64,000 nt of DNA, taken from contig QFQQ01000007.1 in assembly GCA_003243445.1 (NCBI GenBank), positions 62,001 to 126,000 of the forward strand, given 5' to 3'. Shown here one piece after another: positions 6,640 through 15,019 of this stretch. Under the pieces are notes generated by a model. The model saw nothing but the letters and a program-made list of their open reading frames with translations, did not search any database and was not told the origin of the DNA. The DNA comes from Citrobacter freundii (GTDB taxonomy: Bacteria > Bacteroidota > Bacteroidia > Chitinophagales > Chitinophagaceae). Within the stretch, counting starts at the first letter, position 1. Every line of letters begins with the position of its first letter. Position numbers and translations under genes: made by a program.

Positions 6640-7935
6640 TTAGTTCAGGGTTATTTTGATAATACTGCTGACCGGAGGCAGTGTGGTAAAACCATTTGGA
6701 TTGGGAACGGCCTGTATTGGTATGTTCTCCTGTAACGGTGTACCTGCAAGGTTGAACTGCGTAATACCTGCTCCGGGGAATTGATTGATGGCGGTGCCAT
6801 TATCGAATAAACTGATCATTCCGGACACATCTCCTTTTTGCGAAGCGTCGATATCATTGCCTGTGGTGGCAAAGAACCAGTCATTGGAGAAGCCATACAT
6901 TGTAGCAATGGCGATCCTGTCGCCGGGTGCGATGGTCAGTTGCTGGGATACTTTACCTCCGGCATTACCATTGATCCGTGGTAACAAAACTGTGGTCATA
7001 GATTCCTTCAGTACATAAACATCTTTAACGCCCGCTTTTGTTTTCAGCGCGGCAGCAAGGATATCAGCATTACCTTTCTGTGCCAGCTCTTTCAATCCTT
7101 CGCCGCGGTCATTCTCGCCGGTCTTATAAAAAGGATTGGCGGTTCCCTTATATACCACTACCAACACAGGAGATAATGGGGTGAAGATACCTGTTAGGCC
7201 GGTCAGGTAAGCATTCATCGCTGTATTGTCGCCCATTTCCGCGATGGCAGTCAGGCCGTTTGCGGTCGGAGAACCTGCTGCGTAAACCGGTTGGGGAGAT
7301 AAAAGATCTGTTCCTGCTACATAAGAAATGGCCCATACTCCCGGGCTGAACGGCGTTTCATTGGCCGTGCCGCCGGAGTTGTTCATGATGGTGAGTGTGA
7401 ACGTAGAGTTTCCGTTGTAGGCTAGTGATAATTTCATCAGTTGGGAAGCTGCCAGGTAGGTATTGCCGTAGTCATCGGTACCATTCACTTCCTTGATATT
7501 CTTCGCTGCTGCTTCAGCTGTTCCGGGATGTGTCACGTGCATACCGGGTGGCTGGTTGACGCGTGTTCCATTGTCCCAGAGCTTAACCTGGGCAGAGACA
7601 TCGCCTGTGATGGGAGTGCCGTCTGCCTGGTAAAGTTGAATACCGGGATTGGCCGGGGCAAAGAAAAGATCATTGCTCCACCCATACATGGTGGCGAAAG
7701 TGAGCCGCTGATTCTTTGAGGCGGAGAAGCTGAATGAAACGGATTGACCGGGAAGGATCACCGGCGGTGTTCCTGCTCCCTTGAAAGTGCCCGATTCTAC
7801 AAGTGGTTTGCTGTCCAGTACGTTTTCTATTGTAATGGTTTTCGGCTGAGTGACCACGTCGTCATCTTTTTTACAAGCCGCCAGTGAAAGTACCAGCGAT
7901 AAGGCTGCTGTTATTTTTAACCTGCTCTGTTTCAT
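6640..7935 (-). CDS. Secreted protein with two spondin domains
   Basis: 431 residues. The N-terminus is a lipoprotein-like signal (SLVLSLAACKKDDD) with a lipobox Cys near residue 21. Two similar spondin_N-type beta-sandwich domains follow: one at about 35-210 (SFSFSASKNQRLTFATMYGWSND, then VKLWDNGTRVNQ) and one at about 325-430 (QLTIAPGDRIAIATMYGFSND, then ISLFDNGTAINQ). The repeat of the ATMYG and DNG motifs shows internal duplication. Spondin domains bind lipids or matrix in animals; bacterial versions are uncharacterised surface proteins. Likely anchored on the cell surface or in the periplasm. It has its own minus-strand promoter box at 8000-8007. Confidence 0.82.
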   Translation of the reverse strand: MKQSRLKITAALSLVLSLAACKKDDDVVTQPKTITIENVLDSKPLVESGTFKGAGTPPVILPGQSVSFSFSASKNQRLTFATMYGWSNDLFFAPANPGIQLYQADGTPITGDVSAQVKLWDNGTRVNQPPGMHVTHPGTAEAAAKNIKEVNGTDDYGNTYLAASQLMKLSLAYNGNSTFTLTIMNNSGGTANETPFSPGVWAISYVAGTDLLSPQPVYAAGSPTANGLTAIAEMGDNTAMNAYLTGLTGIFTPLSPVLVVVYKGTANPFYKTGENDRGEGLKELAQKGNADILAAALKTKAGVKDVYVLKESMTTVLLPRINGNAGGKVSQQLTIAPGDRIAIATMYGFSNDWFFATTGNDIDASQKGDVSGMISLFDNGTAINQFPGAGITQFNLAGTPLQENIPIQAVPNPNGFTTLPPVSSIIKITLN

Positions 7936-7999
7936 TTGTCATTGTTTTAATAGGGCAAAGGAACAGCTTGCTTATCCCGGTGTCGTTGCAGAATTATAA

Positions 8000-8007
8000 C
8001 AAAAGTA
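8000..8007 (-). promoter_or_regulatory. -7 box candidate for the spondin gene
   Basis: The minus strand reads TACTTTTG, an exact TAnnTTTG match, 65 bases before the spondin start codon. No clear -33 element was found. Confidence 0.45.
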
Positions 8008-8075
8008 TCACGGTGATCGCAGGTGATATTTTTTACTGAATTTTGACACCGTTAATCATCATATCGCCTCACACT

Positions 8076-8780
8076 ATGTATAAAGTGCTTTTGATAGAAG
8101 ACGACCCCAATATTGTGGAACTGCTGAAAATTCATCTGGCTGATCTTGATTGTGAGATAGCTTCAAGATCGAATGGACAGGAGGGGCTTGCGCTCGCAAA
8201 AGAGCGTTCTTTTGATCTGATCATCCTGGATATTATGCTGCCCGGTATGAATGGAATGGAGATCTGCAGGAGGATCAGGCAGCGCGACCGTAAAACACCC
8301 ATCCTGATGCTGACAGCTAAATCCGAGGAGATCGATAAGGTGCTGGGGCTTGAGACGGGAGCGGATGATTATCTCACCAAACCTTTTAGTGTCCGGGAGT
8401 TCATTGCGCGGGTAAAAGTGATCTTCCGGAGAAAGGAGGATGATGCGCAGCCGGCTGAAAAGTCCTCGCCGCAGGGAGTGATCCGCTTTGCCGGACTGGA
8501 GATAGATACTGATAAAAGAAAAGTAACACTACACGATACGCGGATCGATCTTTCACCCAAAGAGTTTGAACTGATCAGCCTGCTTGCAGCAAATCCGGGA
8601 AAGAGCTATAGCCGCAAGCGACTCTTGAACCTTGTATGGGGATATGATTTCGAGGGCTATGAACACACCGTGAATTCACATATCAACCGGCTGCGGGGAA
8701 AGATAGAGGATGATATTTCCAATCCGAAATTCATTCTTACTACATGGGGTATAGGGTATCGTTTTAATGAAGAATTATAA
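8076..8780 (+). CDS. OmpR/PhoB-family response regulator
   Basis: 234 residues from the ATG at 8076 (MYKVLLIEDDPN); an in-frame ATG at 8043 would add a tail not found in receiver domains. The receiver domain (about 1-118) has the acidic pair EDD at 8-10, phospho-acceptor Asp52 (LIILDIMLPG), LTAKS with the conserved Thr/Lys region, and YLTKPF. The winged-helix DNA-binding domain (about 140-234) ends with VNSHINRLRGKIE and TTWGIGYRFN. It is 9 bases before the histidine kinase gene at 8790, so the two form a classical two-component operon. The stimulus is not evident. Confidence 0.93.
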   Translation: MYKVLLIEDDPNIVELLKIHLADLDCEIASRSNGQEGLALAKERSFDLIILDIMLPGMNGMEICRRIRQRDRKTPILMLTAKSEEIDKVLGLETGADDYLTKPFSVREFIARVKVIFRRKEDDAQPAEKSSPQGVIRFAGLEIDTDKRKVTLHDTRIDLSPKEFELISLLAANPGKSYSRKRLLNLVWGYDFEGYEHTVNSHINRLRGKIEDDISNPKFILTTWGIGYRFNEEL

Positions 8781-8789
8781 ATCCGTTAT

Positions 8790-10265
8790 ATGTCCGTTAA
8801 GACCATCAGGGGAAATTTATTGTTCTGGAAGATCACCGCTGTGTTTACAGTGCTGTTGATCGTACTGGGGATCGCTTACATGGTTATCGCATCCAGGCTG
8901 TCCAGGTCTTACTATACCATGGCGCACCAGGAGCTTTACGGTAACGTGGCCTCACACCTGGCCAGTTTTACAAAACCATTTAAAGAAGGCCGGCCTGATA
9001 CAAGTGTTACACACGATATCATTCATTCAATGATGGTAGCGAACCCAAGTGTTGAAGTGTATTTGCTGGATACGAATGGAAGGATCACTGACTATGTGGT
9101 ACCTGATAAGTCCGTCCGGCAACACCAGGTAAATATTGCAAACGTGAAAGAATGGCTGCGGGTAAAAGAAGGCGAGCGTCCATTGGGTGATAATCCCAAG
9201 GAACCGGGAGAACGCAGCATTTTTTCGGCCGCACCTGTTTATGAGAATGGACAGTTGCTAGGTTATGTGTATGCTGTACTCGCCAGCGAAAAGCAACGTC
9301 AGATCCTGGCCGCGTTGAACAGTGATCTTTCGTTCAGCCTTGGCAAGTATCTTTTCTTTTGCGCCCTGCTGATCGCATTGATCGTTGGCGTGGTTACGTT
9401 CTTTTTGATCACAGACAGTATTTGCCAGATTGCCGGCGTCGTACACCGGTTCAAAGAGGGCGATTATAGCGCAAGGATAGAGGGGCAGGTGAAGGGTAAC
9501 CTCGGCGTGCTCACATCAACGTTCAATGAAATGGCGGATACGATCGTTGACAATTTTGATAAGATCAGCGCCACTGATAAGTTCCGCCAGGAACTGATCG
9601 CGAATGTATCGCATGATCTTCGTACGCCGTTATCGATCATGCAGGGATATGTTGAAACACTGCTGATCAAGAAAGATCAGCTGACGGAGCAAGACAAGGA
9701 CAAGTATCTGACGATAGTGGCGGAAAGCAGCCGTAAGTTGTCGGTGCTGGTGGAACAGTTATTTCAATATGCGAAACTCGAAGCGAACCAGGTGGCGCCA
9801 TCGAAAGAACCCTTCCTGCTGAATGAACTTGCGGCGGATATACTGATGTCCTATCAGCTGAAGGCGAATGAACGGAATATCCGGCTGGAACTGGATGCGC
9901 CAGGCAATTTGCCACCGGCTTTTGCTGATATAGCGCTTACTGAACGCGTGTTGCAGAACCTGATCGATAACGCTTTCAAGTTCACGCCGGATGGCGGCCG
10001 CATTACCATCCATCTGAAAAAAAGTGATGCGGGAATTGAAGTGAAAGTGGCAGACACGGGGATCGGGATCCCGCCTGAAGAGCAGGCGTTTATTTTTGAA
10101 CGTTATAAGCAACTGCATACGGATGAGCAGCCGAAAAAGGGAATGGGTATCGGATTGGCAATTGTAAAAAAGATCCTGGAGTTGCATCATGTATCGATCG
10201 GAGTGAGCAGTCTGCCAGGAGAGGGGGCTGCATTTTCATTTGTATTGCCGGTGTCGGCGAGGTAA
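8790..10265 (+). CDS. Membrane sensor histidine kinase with HAMP domain
   Basis: 491 residues: a membrane helix at about 10-32, an extracytoplasmic sensor region at about 33-185, a second membrane helix at about 187-207, a HAMP linker at about 208-260, a HisKA dimerisation domain with phospho-acceptor His275 (ANVSHDLRTPLS), and a HATPase_c domain with N-box NLIDNAFKFTPDGG and G-boxes DTGIGIPPEEQ and GMGIGLAIVKKI. All catalytic boxes are intact. It follows its response regulator by 9 bases. The inner-membrane sensor passes phosphate to the receiver Asp. The sensed signal cannot be told from the periplasmic part. No terminator directly follows; one is found at 10520. Confidence 0.93.
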   Translation: MSVKTIRGNLLFWKITAVFTVLLIVLGIAYMVIASRLSRSYYTMAHQELYGNVASHLASFTKPFKEGRPDTSVTHDIIHSMMVANPSVEVYLLDTNGRITDYVVPDKSVRQHQVNIANVKEWLRVKEGERPLGDNPKEPGERSIFSAAPVYENGQLLGYVYAVLASEKQRQILAALNSDLSFSLGKYLFFCALLIALIVGVVTFFLITDSICQIAGVVHRFKEGDYSARIEGQVKGNLGVLTSTFNEMADTIVDNFDKISATDKFRQELIANVSHDLRTPLSIMQGYVETLLIKKDQLTEQDKDKYLTIVAESSRKLSVLVEQLFQYAKLEANQVAPSKEPFLLNELAADILMSYQLKANERNIRLELDAPGNLPPAFADIALTERVLQNLIDNAFKFTPDGGRITIHLKKSDAGIEVKVADTGIGIPPEEQAFIFERYKQLHTDEQPKKGMGIGLAIVKKILELHHVSIGVSSLPGEGAAFSFVLPVSAR

Positions 10266-10519
10266 GGAGTATATCCGGGATAACTGATTGCGCAGCATCA
10301 GTATGCCTGGCGAGCTATTTAACCCAACTTGCTAGTTATTGCCCCACAGTCGTTCGATGGCCGATGACCGATGGCTGATGGTCGACTTAACGCAATAGAA
10401 GGGACATAATCCCGTAATAGAGCGATGAAACGATTGATAAGATGAAGGGCCTTCAGCCAAAAGGAGAGGTAATCGGGAAGTGGACTTTATTAAATAATAC
10501 TACCGGCATTGCAAACGCA
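10266..10519. other. Region downstream of the histidine kinase, no gene seen
   Basis: It contains an imperfect run GATGGCCGATGACCGATGG (from 10357), but no coding frame with recognisable features. It ends in the terminator at 10520, so it is either a long 3' untranslated region or a small RNA. Confidence 0.4.
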
Positions 10520-10550
10520 AAAGCCCTGTTCGAAACAGGGCTTATATTTT
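10520..10550 (+). terminator. Terminator hairpin 255 bases past the nearest gene
   Basis: AAGCCCTG (from 10520) pairs with CAGGGCTT (to 10542) around a short loop and is followed by ATATTTT. It lies far from the preceding stop codon at 10265. Confidence 0.6.
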
Positions 10551-10749
10551 CCAGCGCTTGTTGATTGTTTGCACCGATTTTCTAAGGGCTGGTTTGCTTT
10601 TCAAAGGAAAGGTTACATGTATTACTGATGTAAAATACGAGAGATGCAGGCTCAGGGAGTGCCCGTAAACGGGCAAAGAATACCCGGATAAGGGAGAAGT
10701 TCTCGGGGAATGGACAAAGCCTCGCGTTCTTCAGACGCATCAGGGCCTG

Positions 10750-11033
10750 GAAGTTTGTTCTTCCAATACTGGCGTAGGGGTCCCGCAGATCCCGCAGATT
10801 ATCAGTCCGACAAATGAAATGATCACCTATAAACGATTATGTTTTATTTGCGTCCGCAGATTTCGCAGATAATTTCCTGATAACTCAAAGATATCTGCGT
10901 AATCTGCGGATACAGACTGAAGCCAGTTTTATTAGAGAATAACGAGGCAATAATCAGATGGATAAATCTGCGAAATCTGCGGGACGTGTCCGCCGGAGGA
11001 GGAACCTTACGCCAGTATGGAAGAACAAACTTC
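10750..11033. repeat. 284-bp CGCAGAT composite with terminal inverted repeats
   Basis: The ends 10750-10778 and 11005-11033 are 29-base inverted copies (GAAGTTTGTTCTTCC...GGCGTAGG) differing by one indel and one substitution. The core carries CCCGCAGATCCCGCAGATT at the left and ATCTGCGAAATCTGCGGGA at the right, with two more inverted units between. No coding frame is inside. The structure resembles a MITE or a nested repeat composite. Both ends carry the GGCGTAGG-type tip seen at other repeat sites in the window. Confidence 0.85.
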
Positions 11034-11129
11034 TTAACTTAATGACATTGCTCAGCCTTTCCCGGACTTGATCCAGGAGCCGGACTGACAATATCCGAGG
11101 AGTTTCAAACCCTTAACCAAACAACATTG

Positions 11130-11158
11130 CATTAAAACCCTCTGAAAACAGAAGGGCT
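11130..11158 (-). terminator. Terminator of the DinB gene at 11169
   Basis: On the minus strand CCCTTCTG, loop TTTT, CAGAGGG, then TTTTAAT follows the DinB stop codon by about 15 bases. One base is bulged. Confidence 0.65.
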
Positions 11159-11168
11159 TCCTTCAGCA

Positions 11169-11657
11169 CTACGCCTTATCAGCTAAAAGAATCAATTGCC
11201 CCCTGTGATAACTCAGGTGATTTGTGCGGCTGATCAATACATTGATCCGGTTGCGGTGCGGCTCTTTCGCAAAATCTTCATCGGATACATTTCCATGACG
11301 GCTGGTCCACTGTTCTGCAGTAAGCTCATTCATGTGTTGCCGCAATTTTTCATTGACCGTATTCCAGGCTTTTTTCAGTTCGTCCAAAGACGGTATGGCT
11401 GCGTCCGCATTATCAGGCGTGCGGACAAATTGTTGGTGAAGCTCAGGGAAACAAGCGTCCTGGAATCTCAGTAACGGCAACATAAGGTCATGTATGGCCA
11501 CCAGGTGCCCAAGAATATAAATCCCCCTGTTGCGCGATGGCGCGACAGGTTTCATCCATTGCGTTTCGGAAAATTGTTCAAGTAATTTATCCGTTGCGGC
11601 CACTTGCGCATCCCAGGCCTGTACGATTTGTTTGAGAATGATCTCTTGAGTCTGCAT
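11169..11657 (-). CDS. DinB-family protein
   Basis: 162 residues from the ATG at 11657 (MQTQEIILKQIVQAWDAQ). A 16-codon extension to 11705 is possible but reads like untranslated sequence. The DinB four-helix bundle is shown by ILGHLVAIHDLMLP and by the C-terminal helix SRTNHLSYHRGQLILL, which carry histidines expected in the metal site. Family members include thiol S-transferases and uncharacterised proteins. It is divergent from the SDR/TetR operon, whose operators lie about 95 bases upstream, so the TetR protein might also affect this gene. Monocistronic, with a terminator at 11130. Exact function unknown. Confidence 0.85.
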   Translation of the reverse strand: MQTQEIILKQIVQAWDAQVAATDKLLEQFSETQWMKPVAPSRNRGIYILGHLVAIHDLMLPLLRFQDACFPELHQQFVRTPDNADAAIPSLDELKKAWNTVNEKLRQHMNELTAEQWTSRHGNVSDEDFAKEPHRNRINVLISRTNHLSYHRGQLILLADKA

Positions 11658-11750
11658 GATCTGTGTTAAGGGTTTATTGGGTAATTGTGGCTTCCAACAA
11701 CTCAATTGAAAGATTGTTTACTCTTTTAAAGAAGTGTGAAAAAAAATTAA

Positions 11751-11800
11751 TTTGGAATGAATGTTCCGGAATTGTATAAATTTGTGGAATGATCGTTCCA
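11751..11800 (+). promoter_or_regulatory. SDR/TetR operon promoter with twin palindromic operators
   Basis: A -33 TTTG (11751-11754) and a -7 TAAATTTG (11777-11784) are 22 bases apart, fitting the Bacteroidota promoter. Two near-palindromes overlap them: TGGAATGAATGTTCCG (11753-11768) and TGGAATGATCGTTCCA (11785-11800). Their starts are 32 bases apart, about three helical turns, so two dimers would sit on one face. The second covers the expected start of transcription. The TetR protein encoded two genes on is the obvious candidate ligand. Confidence 0.72.
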
Positions 11801-11829
11801 ATAAAAAATCAAACCGATCTACAATCAAT

Positions 11830-12579
11830 ATGAAAAAATTAGAGAACAAAGTGGCGCTGGTAACCGGTGCCTCCAAAGGGATAGGAGCTGGTATTGCGAA
11901 GAGTCTTGCTGCTGAAGGTGCCAGCGTGGTAGTAAATTATGCATCAGCTAAGCAGGATGCAGAGAAAGTGGTAGCGGATATTGTGGCGGCCGGTGGCAAG
12001 GCGGTGGCTTTGCAGGCTGATGTAGCCAAAGAGGCGGATGTTGAGCGGCTGTTTGAGCAGATCCACAAAGAACTGGGATCAGTGGATGTGCTGGTGAACA
12101 ACGCAGGCGTCTACCAGTTCGGCGAGATCGAGCAAATTACCGAAGCTCATTTCTATCAGCATTTTAACATCAATGTACTCGGTCTACTGCTGGTGACCAA
12201 AGGTGCCGTTCGCAGTTTTGGAGATAAGGGCGGCAGCATCATCAATATAGGCTCTGCAGTCACTCGCATCACGCCTCCCGGCAGTGCTGTTTACACCGGC
12301 ACTAAAGCCGCTGTGGATGCGATCACGGGAGTGCTTTCAAGGGAACTTGGTCCCAAAAAGATCCGCGTGAATTCGATCAATCCCGGTATGGTGGAAACTG
12401 AAGGGACACATACTGCCGGCTTCATCGGCAGTGATTTTGAAAAGCAAATTGCGCAGCAGGCTCCGCTTGGACGTATTGGCAAGCCCGATGATATTGCACC
12501 GATCGCTGTATTCCTCGCATCCGAAGATTCCAAATGGCTGACCGGTGAAACGATCATTGCCAGCGGCGGCATGCGTTAA
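11830..12579 (+). CDS. Short-chain dehydrogenase/reductase (classical SDR)
   Basis: 249 residues, the usual length for classical SDRs. The start at 11830 (MKKLENKVALVTGAS) puts the Rossmann motif GASKGIGAGIA at residues 15-25; the frame upstream to 11761 runs through the promoter and is not used. Other motifs are NNAGVYQFG, the catalytic Tyr155-xxx-Lys159 pair (YTGTK) and the INPGMVETEG loop. It probably reduces a ketone or oxidises an alcohol with NAD(P)H in the cytoplasm; the sequence resembles 3-oxoacyl-ACP reductase or glucose-1-dehydrogenase-like SDRs. It is followed by a TetR regulator 67 bases on, a common pairing for xenobiotic or aldehyde detoxification SDRs. Confidence 0.9.
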   Translation: MKKLENKVALVTGASKGIGAGIAKSLAAEGASVVVNYASAKQDAEKVVADIVAAGGKAVALQADVAKEADVERLFEQIHKELGSVDVLVNNAGVYQFGEIEQITEAHFYQHFNINVLGLLLVTKGAVRSFGDKGGSIINIGSAVTRITPPGSAVYTGTKAAVDAITGVLSRELGPKKIRVNSINPGMVETEGTHTAGFIGSDFEKQIAQQAPLGRIGKPDDIAPIAVFLASEDSKWLTGETIIASGGMR

Positions 12580-12600
12580 TCATTAACGGTCTAAATTTGG

Positions 12601-12608
12601 TAACTTTG
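12601..12608 (+). promoter_or_regulatory. -7 box candidate for the TetR gene
   Basis: TAACTTTG matches TAnnTTTG exactly, 38 bases before the TetR start at 12647. No -33 TTG at the right distance was seen, so it may be a weak secondary promoter. Confidence 0.4.
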
Positions 12609-12646
12609 CCCTTCCGTTTATGGCGCAAGGACAAAGTTTTGTTATT

Positions 12647-13228
12647 ATGGCAAGAACGAAGGATTTTGATGAACAGGCTGTACTGAAAAAAGCCATCCAG
12701 CTTTTTTCAAGGAGAGGCTATGCCGCTACCTCAATGCAAGAGGTTGTGGACGCGCTGGGCATCAGCCGTTCAAGCCTGTATGATACGTTCGGGGATAAAC
12801 ATCAGCTTTATTTGCAGGCGTTGAAAGCATATAAACAGGAAAGTACCCGGCAGTTGGCGATCCAGATGAGTGAAGCAAAGTCCATGAAGGCAGCCATCCG
12901 TGATCTGCTGGAAGCGACTGTAAAAGGCTTGTTGCAGGACCGGCAGCAAAAGGGTTGTTTACTGACCAATGCAGGAGTGGAGCTGGCCGCACAGGATAAG
13001 GCTGTGCGTGCACTTGTATGCCAGGGTGAACAGGATATGGAAGAGTTACTGCTACAGGCATTGAAACGGGGACAAGCATCCGGGGAAATATCATCGGCGC
13101 AATCGGCACAATCCCTCGCCAGGTTTTTATCCAACACGATCAAGGGTTTCCAGGTCGCTGTTAAATCCAATACTGACCCTTCTTTTTTTGCTGATATCAT
13201 TGAAGTTTCACTGAGAGCACTTGATTGA
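12647..13228 (+). CDS. TetR/AcrR-family transcriptional regulator
   Basis: 193 residues from the ATG at 12647 (MARTKDFDEQAVLKKAIQLF). The N-terminal HTH spans about residues 20-50, with GYAATSMQEVVDALGISRS and then SLYDTFGDKHQLY, the signature of the TetR recognition helix and following segment. The C-terminal ligand-binding part has KGCLLTNAGVELA and FLSNTIKGFQVAVK, resembling regulators of SDR or nitroreductase genes. It lies directly after the SDR gene and probably represses the shared promoter through the two palindromes at 11753 and 11785. The inducer is unknown. Confidence 0.9.
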   Translation: MARTKDFDEQAVLKKAIQLFSRRGYAATSMQEVVDALGISRSSLYDTFGDKHQLYLQALKAYKQESTRQLAIQMSEAKSMKAAIRDLLEATVKGLLQDRQQKGCLLTNAGVELAAQDKAVRALVCQGEQDMEELLLQALKRGQASGEISSAQSAQSLARFLSNTIKGFQVAVKSNTDPSFFADIIEVSLRALD

Positions 13229-13538
13229 TCTTCGTCATCGAAGAAGTGAATGTCATGCTTGCAACCGGTGGATCTTCTGGTTATTCATCTCACTGAAGTC
13301 TCTGCAACTTATCTCACTATTATACAGACTAAATAAAATCGGATACTTAACAGGCTATTGCCGCGCTCCGTGTGTACCTGTATGCATATGTATCGCGGTC
13401 GATTATGCCCGCTTTGGGCGGGTATGGGGATATTTTCACTCGGGCATCCGTAAACAATACTGTGATTCATCCGTTTTTTTTCTGGCAACGTTTTGGTCTC
13501 TGAATAGGAAAATTATTTCTTACCAAAAACGTACAACC
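13229..13538. other. Intergenic region, no gene seen
   Basis: About 310 bases between the TetR gene and the small secreted protein. A longer frame in phase with the latter starts at 13221, but its upstream part has no signal peptide or family features and is treated as untranslated. Confidence 0.5.
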
Positions 13539-13733
13539 ATGAAACTTTTACTTTGCACAGCGGCCGTGAGCATTGCCTTGCTTTCATTTGCCGGTAACAG
13601 CGAATCAACTAATTCAGCACAGGAAATGAATGCTTCAACCGTTTACCAGGACACGCTTCCTAAAAAGGACACTTCCAAAAAGCATAAGAAAGATAAGAGG
13701 GAACGCCGGGATACAATGTATCAGCGTTACTAG
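13539..13733 (+). CDS. Small secreted basic protein, unknown
   Basis: 64 residues from the ATG at 13539. It starts with a signal peptide (MKLLLCTAAVSIALLSFAG). The mature part is short: a Ser/Thr/Asn-rich piece, then a strongly basic tail (KKDTSKKHKKDKRERRD) ending MYQRY. I do not recognise a family; small exported proteins of this kind are frequent and unassigned in Bacteroidota. A strong terminator 27 bases after the stop supports a real transcription unit. The charge suggests binding to acidic polymers, but that is a guess. Confidence 0.6.
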   Translation: MKLLLCTAAVSIALLSFAGNSESTNSAQEMNASTVYQDTLPKKDTSKKHKKDKRERRDTMYQRY

Positions 13734-13759
13734 TCTTTTTTGCGTTCAACTTCTCCAGG

Positions 13760-13787
13760 CCCCCGTAGACTTAGCTGTTTACGGGGG
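13760..13787 (+). terminator. Hairpin terminator after the small secreted protein gene
   Basis: CCCCCGTA (13760-13767) and TACGGGGG (13780-13787) form a perfect 8-bp stem, followed by TTATTTAGG. Confidence 0.75.
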
Positions 13788-13800
13788 TTATTTAGGTTCA

Positions 13801-13901
13801 AAGTAAAAAGTAAAAATTCAAAAGTAAAAAATATCAAACTGCCCACAGAAATATACTTTGCCTGGGAACCTTTTTACTTTTGACTTTTGACTTTTTACTT
13901 A
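13801..13901. repeat. Inverted pair of the A-rich AAGTMAAAAGT repeat
   Basis: AAGTAAAAAGTAAAAATTCA begins at 13801 on the plus strand. The minus strand of 13870-13901 reads AAGTAAAAAGTCAAAAGTCA and on. Each copy lies past the 3' end of the gene pointing at it (13539-13733 plus; 13940-14974 minus), and in each the A-rich strand is the transcript strand. Confidence 0.8.
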
Positions 13902-13939
13902 AGTGACGAGTTCATTATTGTATGGTATTGCAGAATCGT

Positions 13940-14974
13940 TTATAACTCAGGCAACGCCACAAACTCACCAAGATTCAATTCTATCCTCTTTCCCGTTGTA
14001 GCCGATTCATAGATGGCGGTAATGATCTCCATATCGCGCAATCCCATTTCCGCGGGAACCCGTGTAGGAATGTCTTCGATGATGCAGCGTGCGAAGTCAT
14101 CCATCTGCCGTGCCTGCTGATTGACGGGGCCAAAATGTATTTCACCCCGGGAACTGCGGCCTTTCAATCCTTCATATTCATAAGCCGGGCTCAATTCAAA
14201 CCAGCCTTGCTCCGCATCAACACGCATGATGTTCTGTTCTTTGGAATAGTTGGTTTCGCATTCTGCAATCACGCCGTTGCCGAAATACATGGTCCAGTTG
14301 ATACCTTCTTCCACTTCACTGAATTTCCCGGGATCTGTTACAGCCGCGAATGTTGCTTCCACTGCAATAGGTAATTTGCCGGTGATATACATTGCCGCCT
14401 GTACGCAATAGATGCCATTGTTTACAAGCGGCCCGCCACCTGCGAGCGAGTGCTTCAAACGCCATACGCCGGGTTCGATCGTATAACTGTTTTGCAAAAG
14501 CATCTTATCAATTGCGCCGAACTGTTCATGTTGCCCGAGCCGCATCATCTCCTGGTTGTATGGATCAAAATGCAGACGATAGCCCATGGAGAAGCGGACT
14601 CCTGTTTGCTGAACAATGCTGATCATTTCCCGGCAGTCTTCAACCGAACAGGCCATTGGCTTTTCACATATGATATGCTTGCCTGCATCGGCAGCGCGAC
14701 GGGTGAACTCGAGGTGCATTGAGTTCGGTAAAGCGATGTATACAATATCGATCTCCTTATTTCCGGCGATCTGATCAAAGTTGTTATAGTTATAGCAATT
14801 GGCCTGATCGATCTTATATTGCTTCGCATATTTGTCCAGTTTTGCCGGATCGCCTGATACCAGACCTGTGAGTTTGCAATGTGAAGTGTGTTGTAATGCC
14901 GGTATCAATTGACCTGCGCCATATTCGCCCAGTCCGATGACAGCAATGCCAAGTGGTTGATCAGGAGTTTTCAT
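13940..14974 (-). CDS. Gfo/Idh/MocA-family oxidoreductase, cytosolic
   Basis: 344 residues. The N-terminal Rossmann domain has VIGLGEYGAGQL at about 13-24 and the family motif CEKPMA with catalytic Lys105. The C-terminal substrate domain has GYRLHFDPYN, WRLKHSLAGGGPL and NNGIYCVQAA. These are the blocks of glucose-fructose oxidoreductase-like or xylose dehydrogenase-like enzymes, which oxidise pyranose sugars with bound NAD(P). No signal peptide, in contrast to its close paralogue at 55404, which is Tat-exported. 45 bases downstream of an SDR gene on the same strand, so possibly co-transcribed. The sugar cannot be named from sequence. Confidence 0.88.
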   Translation of the reverse strand: MKTPDQPLGIAVIGLGEYGAGQLIPALQHTSHCKLTGLVSGDPAKLDKYAKQYKIDQANCYNYNNFDQIAGNKEIDIVYIALPNSMHLEFTRRAADAGKHIICEKPMACSVEDCREMISIVQQTGVRFSMGYRLHFDPYNQEMMRLGQHEQFGAIDKMLLQNSYTIEPGVWRLKHSLAGGGPLVNNGIYCVQAAMYITGKLPIAVEATFAAVTDPGKFSEVEEGINWTMYFGNGVIAECETNYSKEQNIMRVDAEQGWFELSPAYEYEGLKGRSSRGEIHFGPVNQQARQMDDFARCIIEDIPTRVPAEMGLRDMEIITAIYESATTGKRIELNLGEFVALPEL

Positions 14975-15019
14975 ATAGGTTGTATTTATCAGTGTAAGAA
15001 TTAAAATAGCGCGGCAGAT

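Noticed and set aside
10750..11033. CRISPR array
   Set aside because: The CGCAGAT units are short, inverted and irregularly spaced, with no equal-length repeats and spacers and no cas genes.
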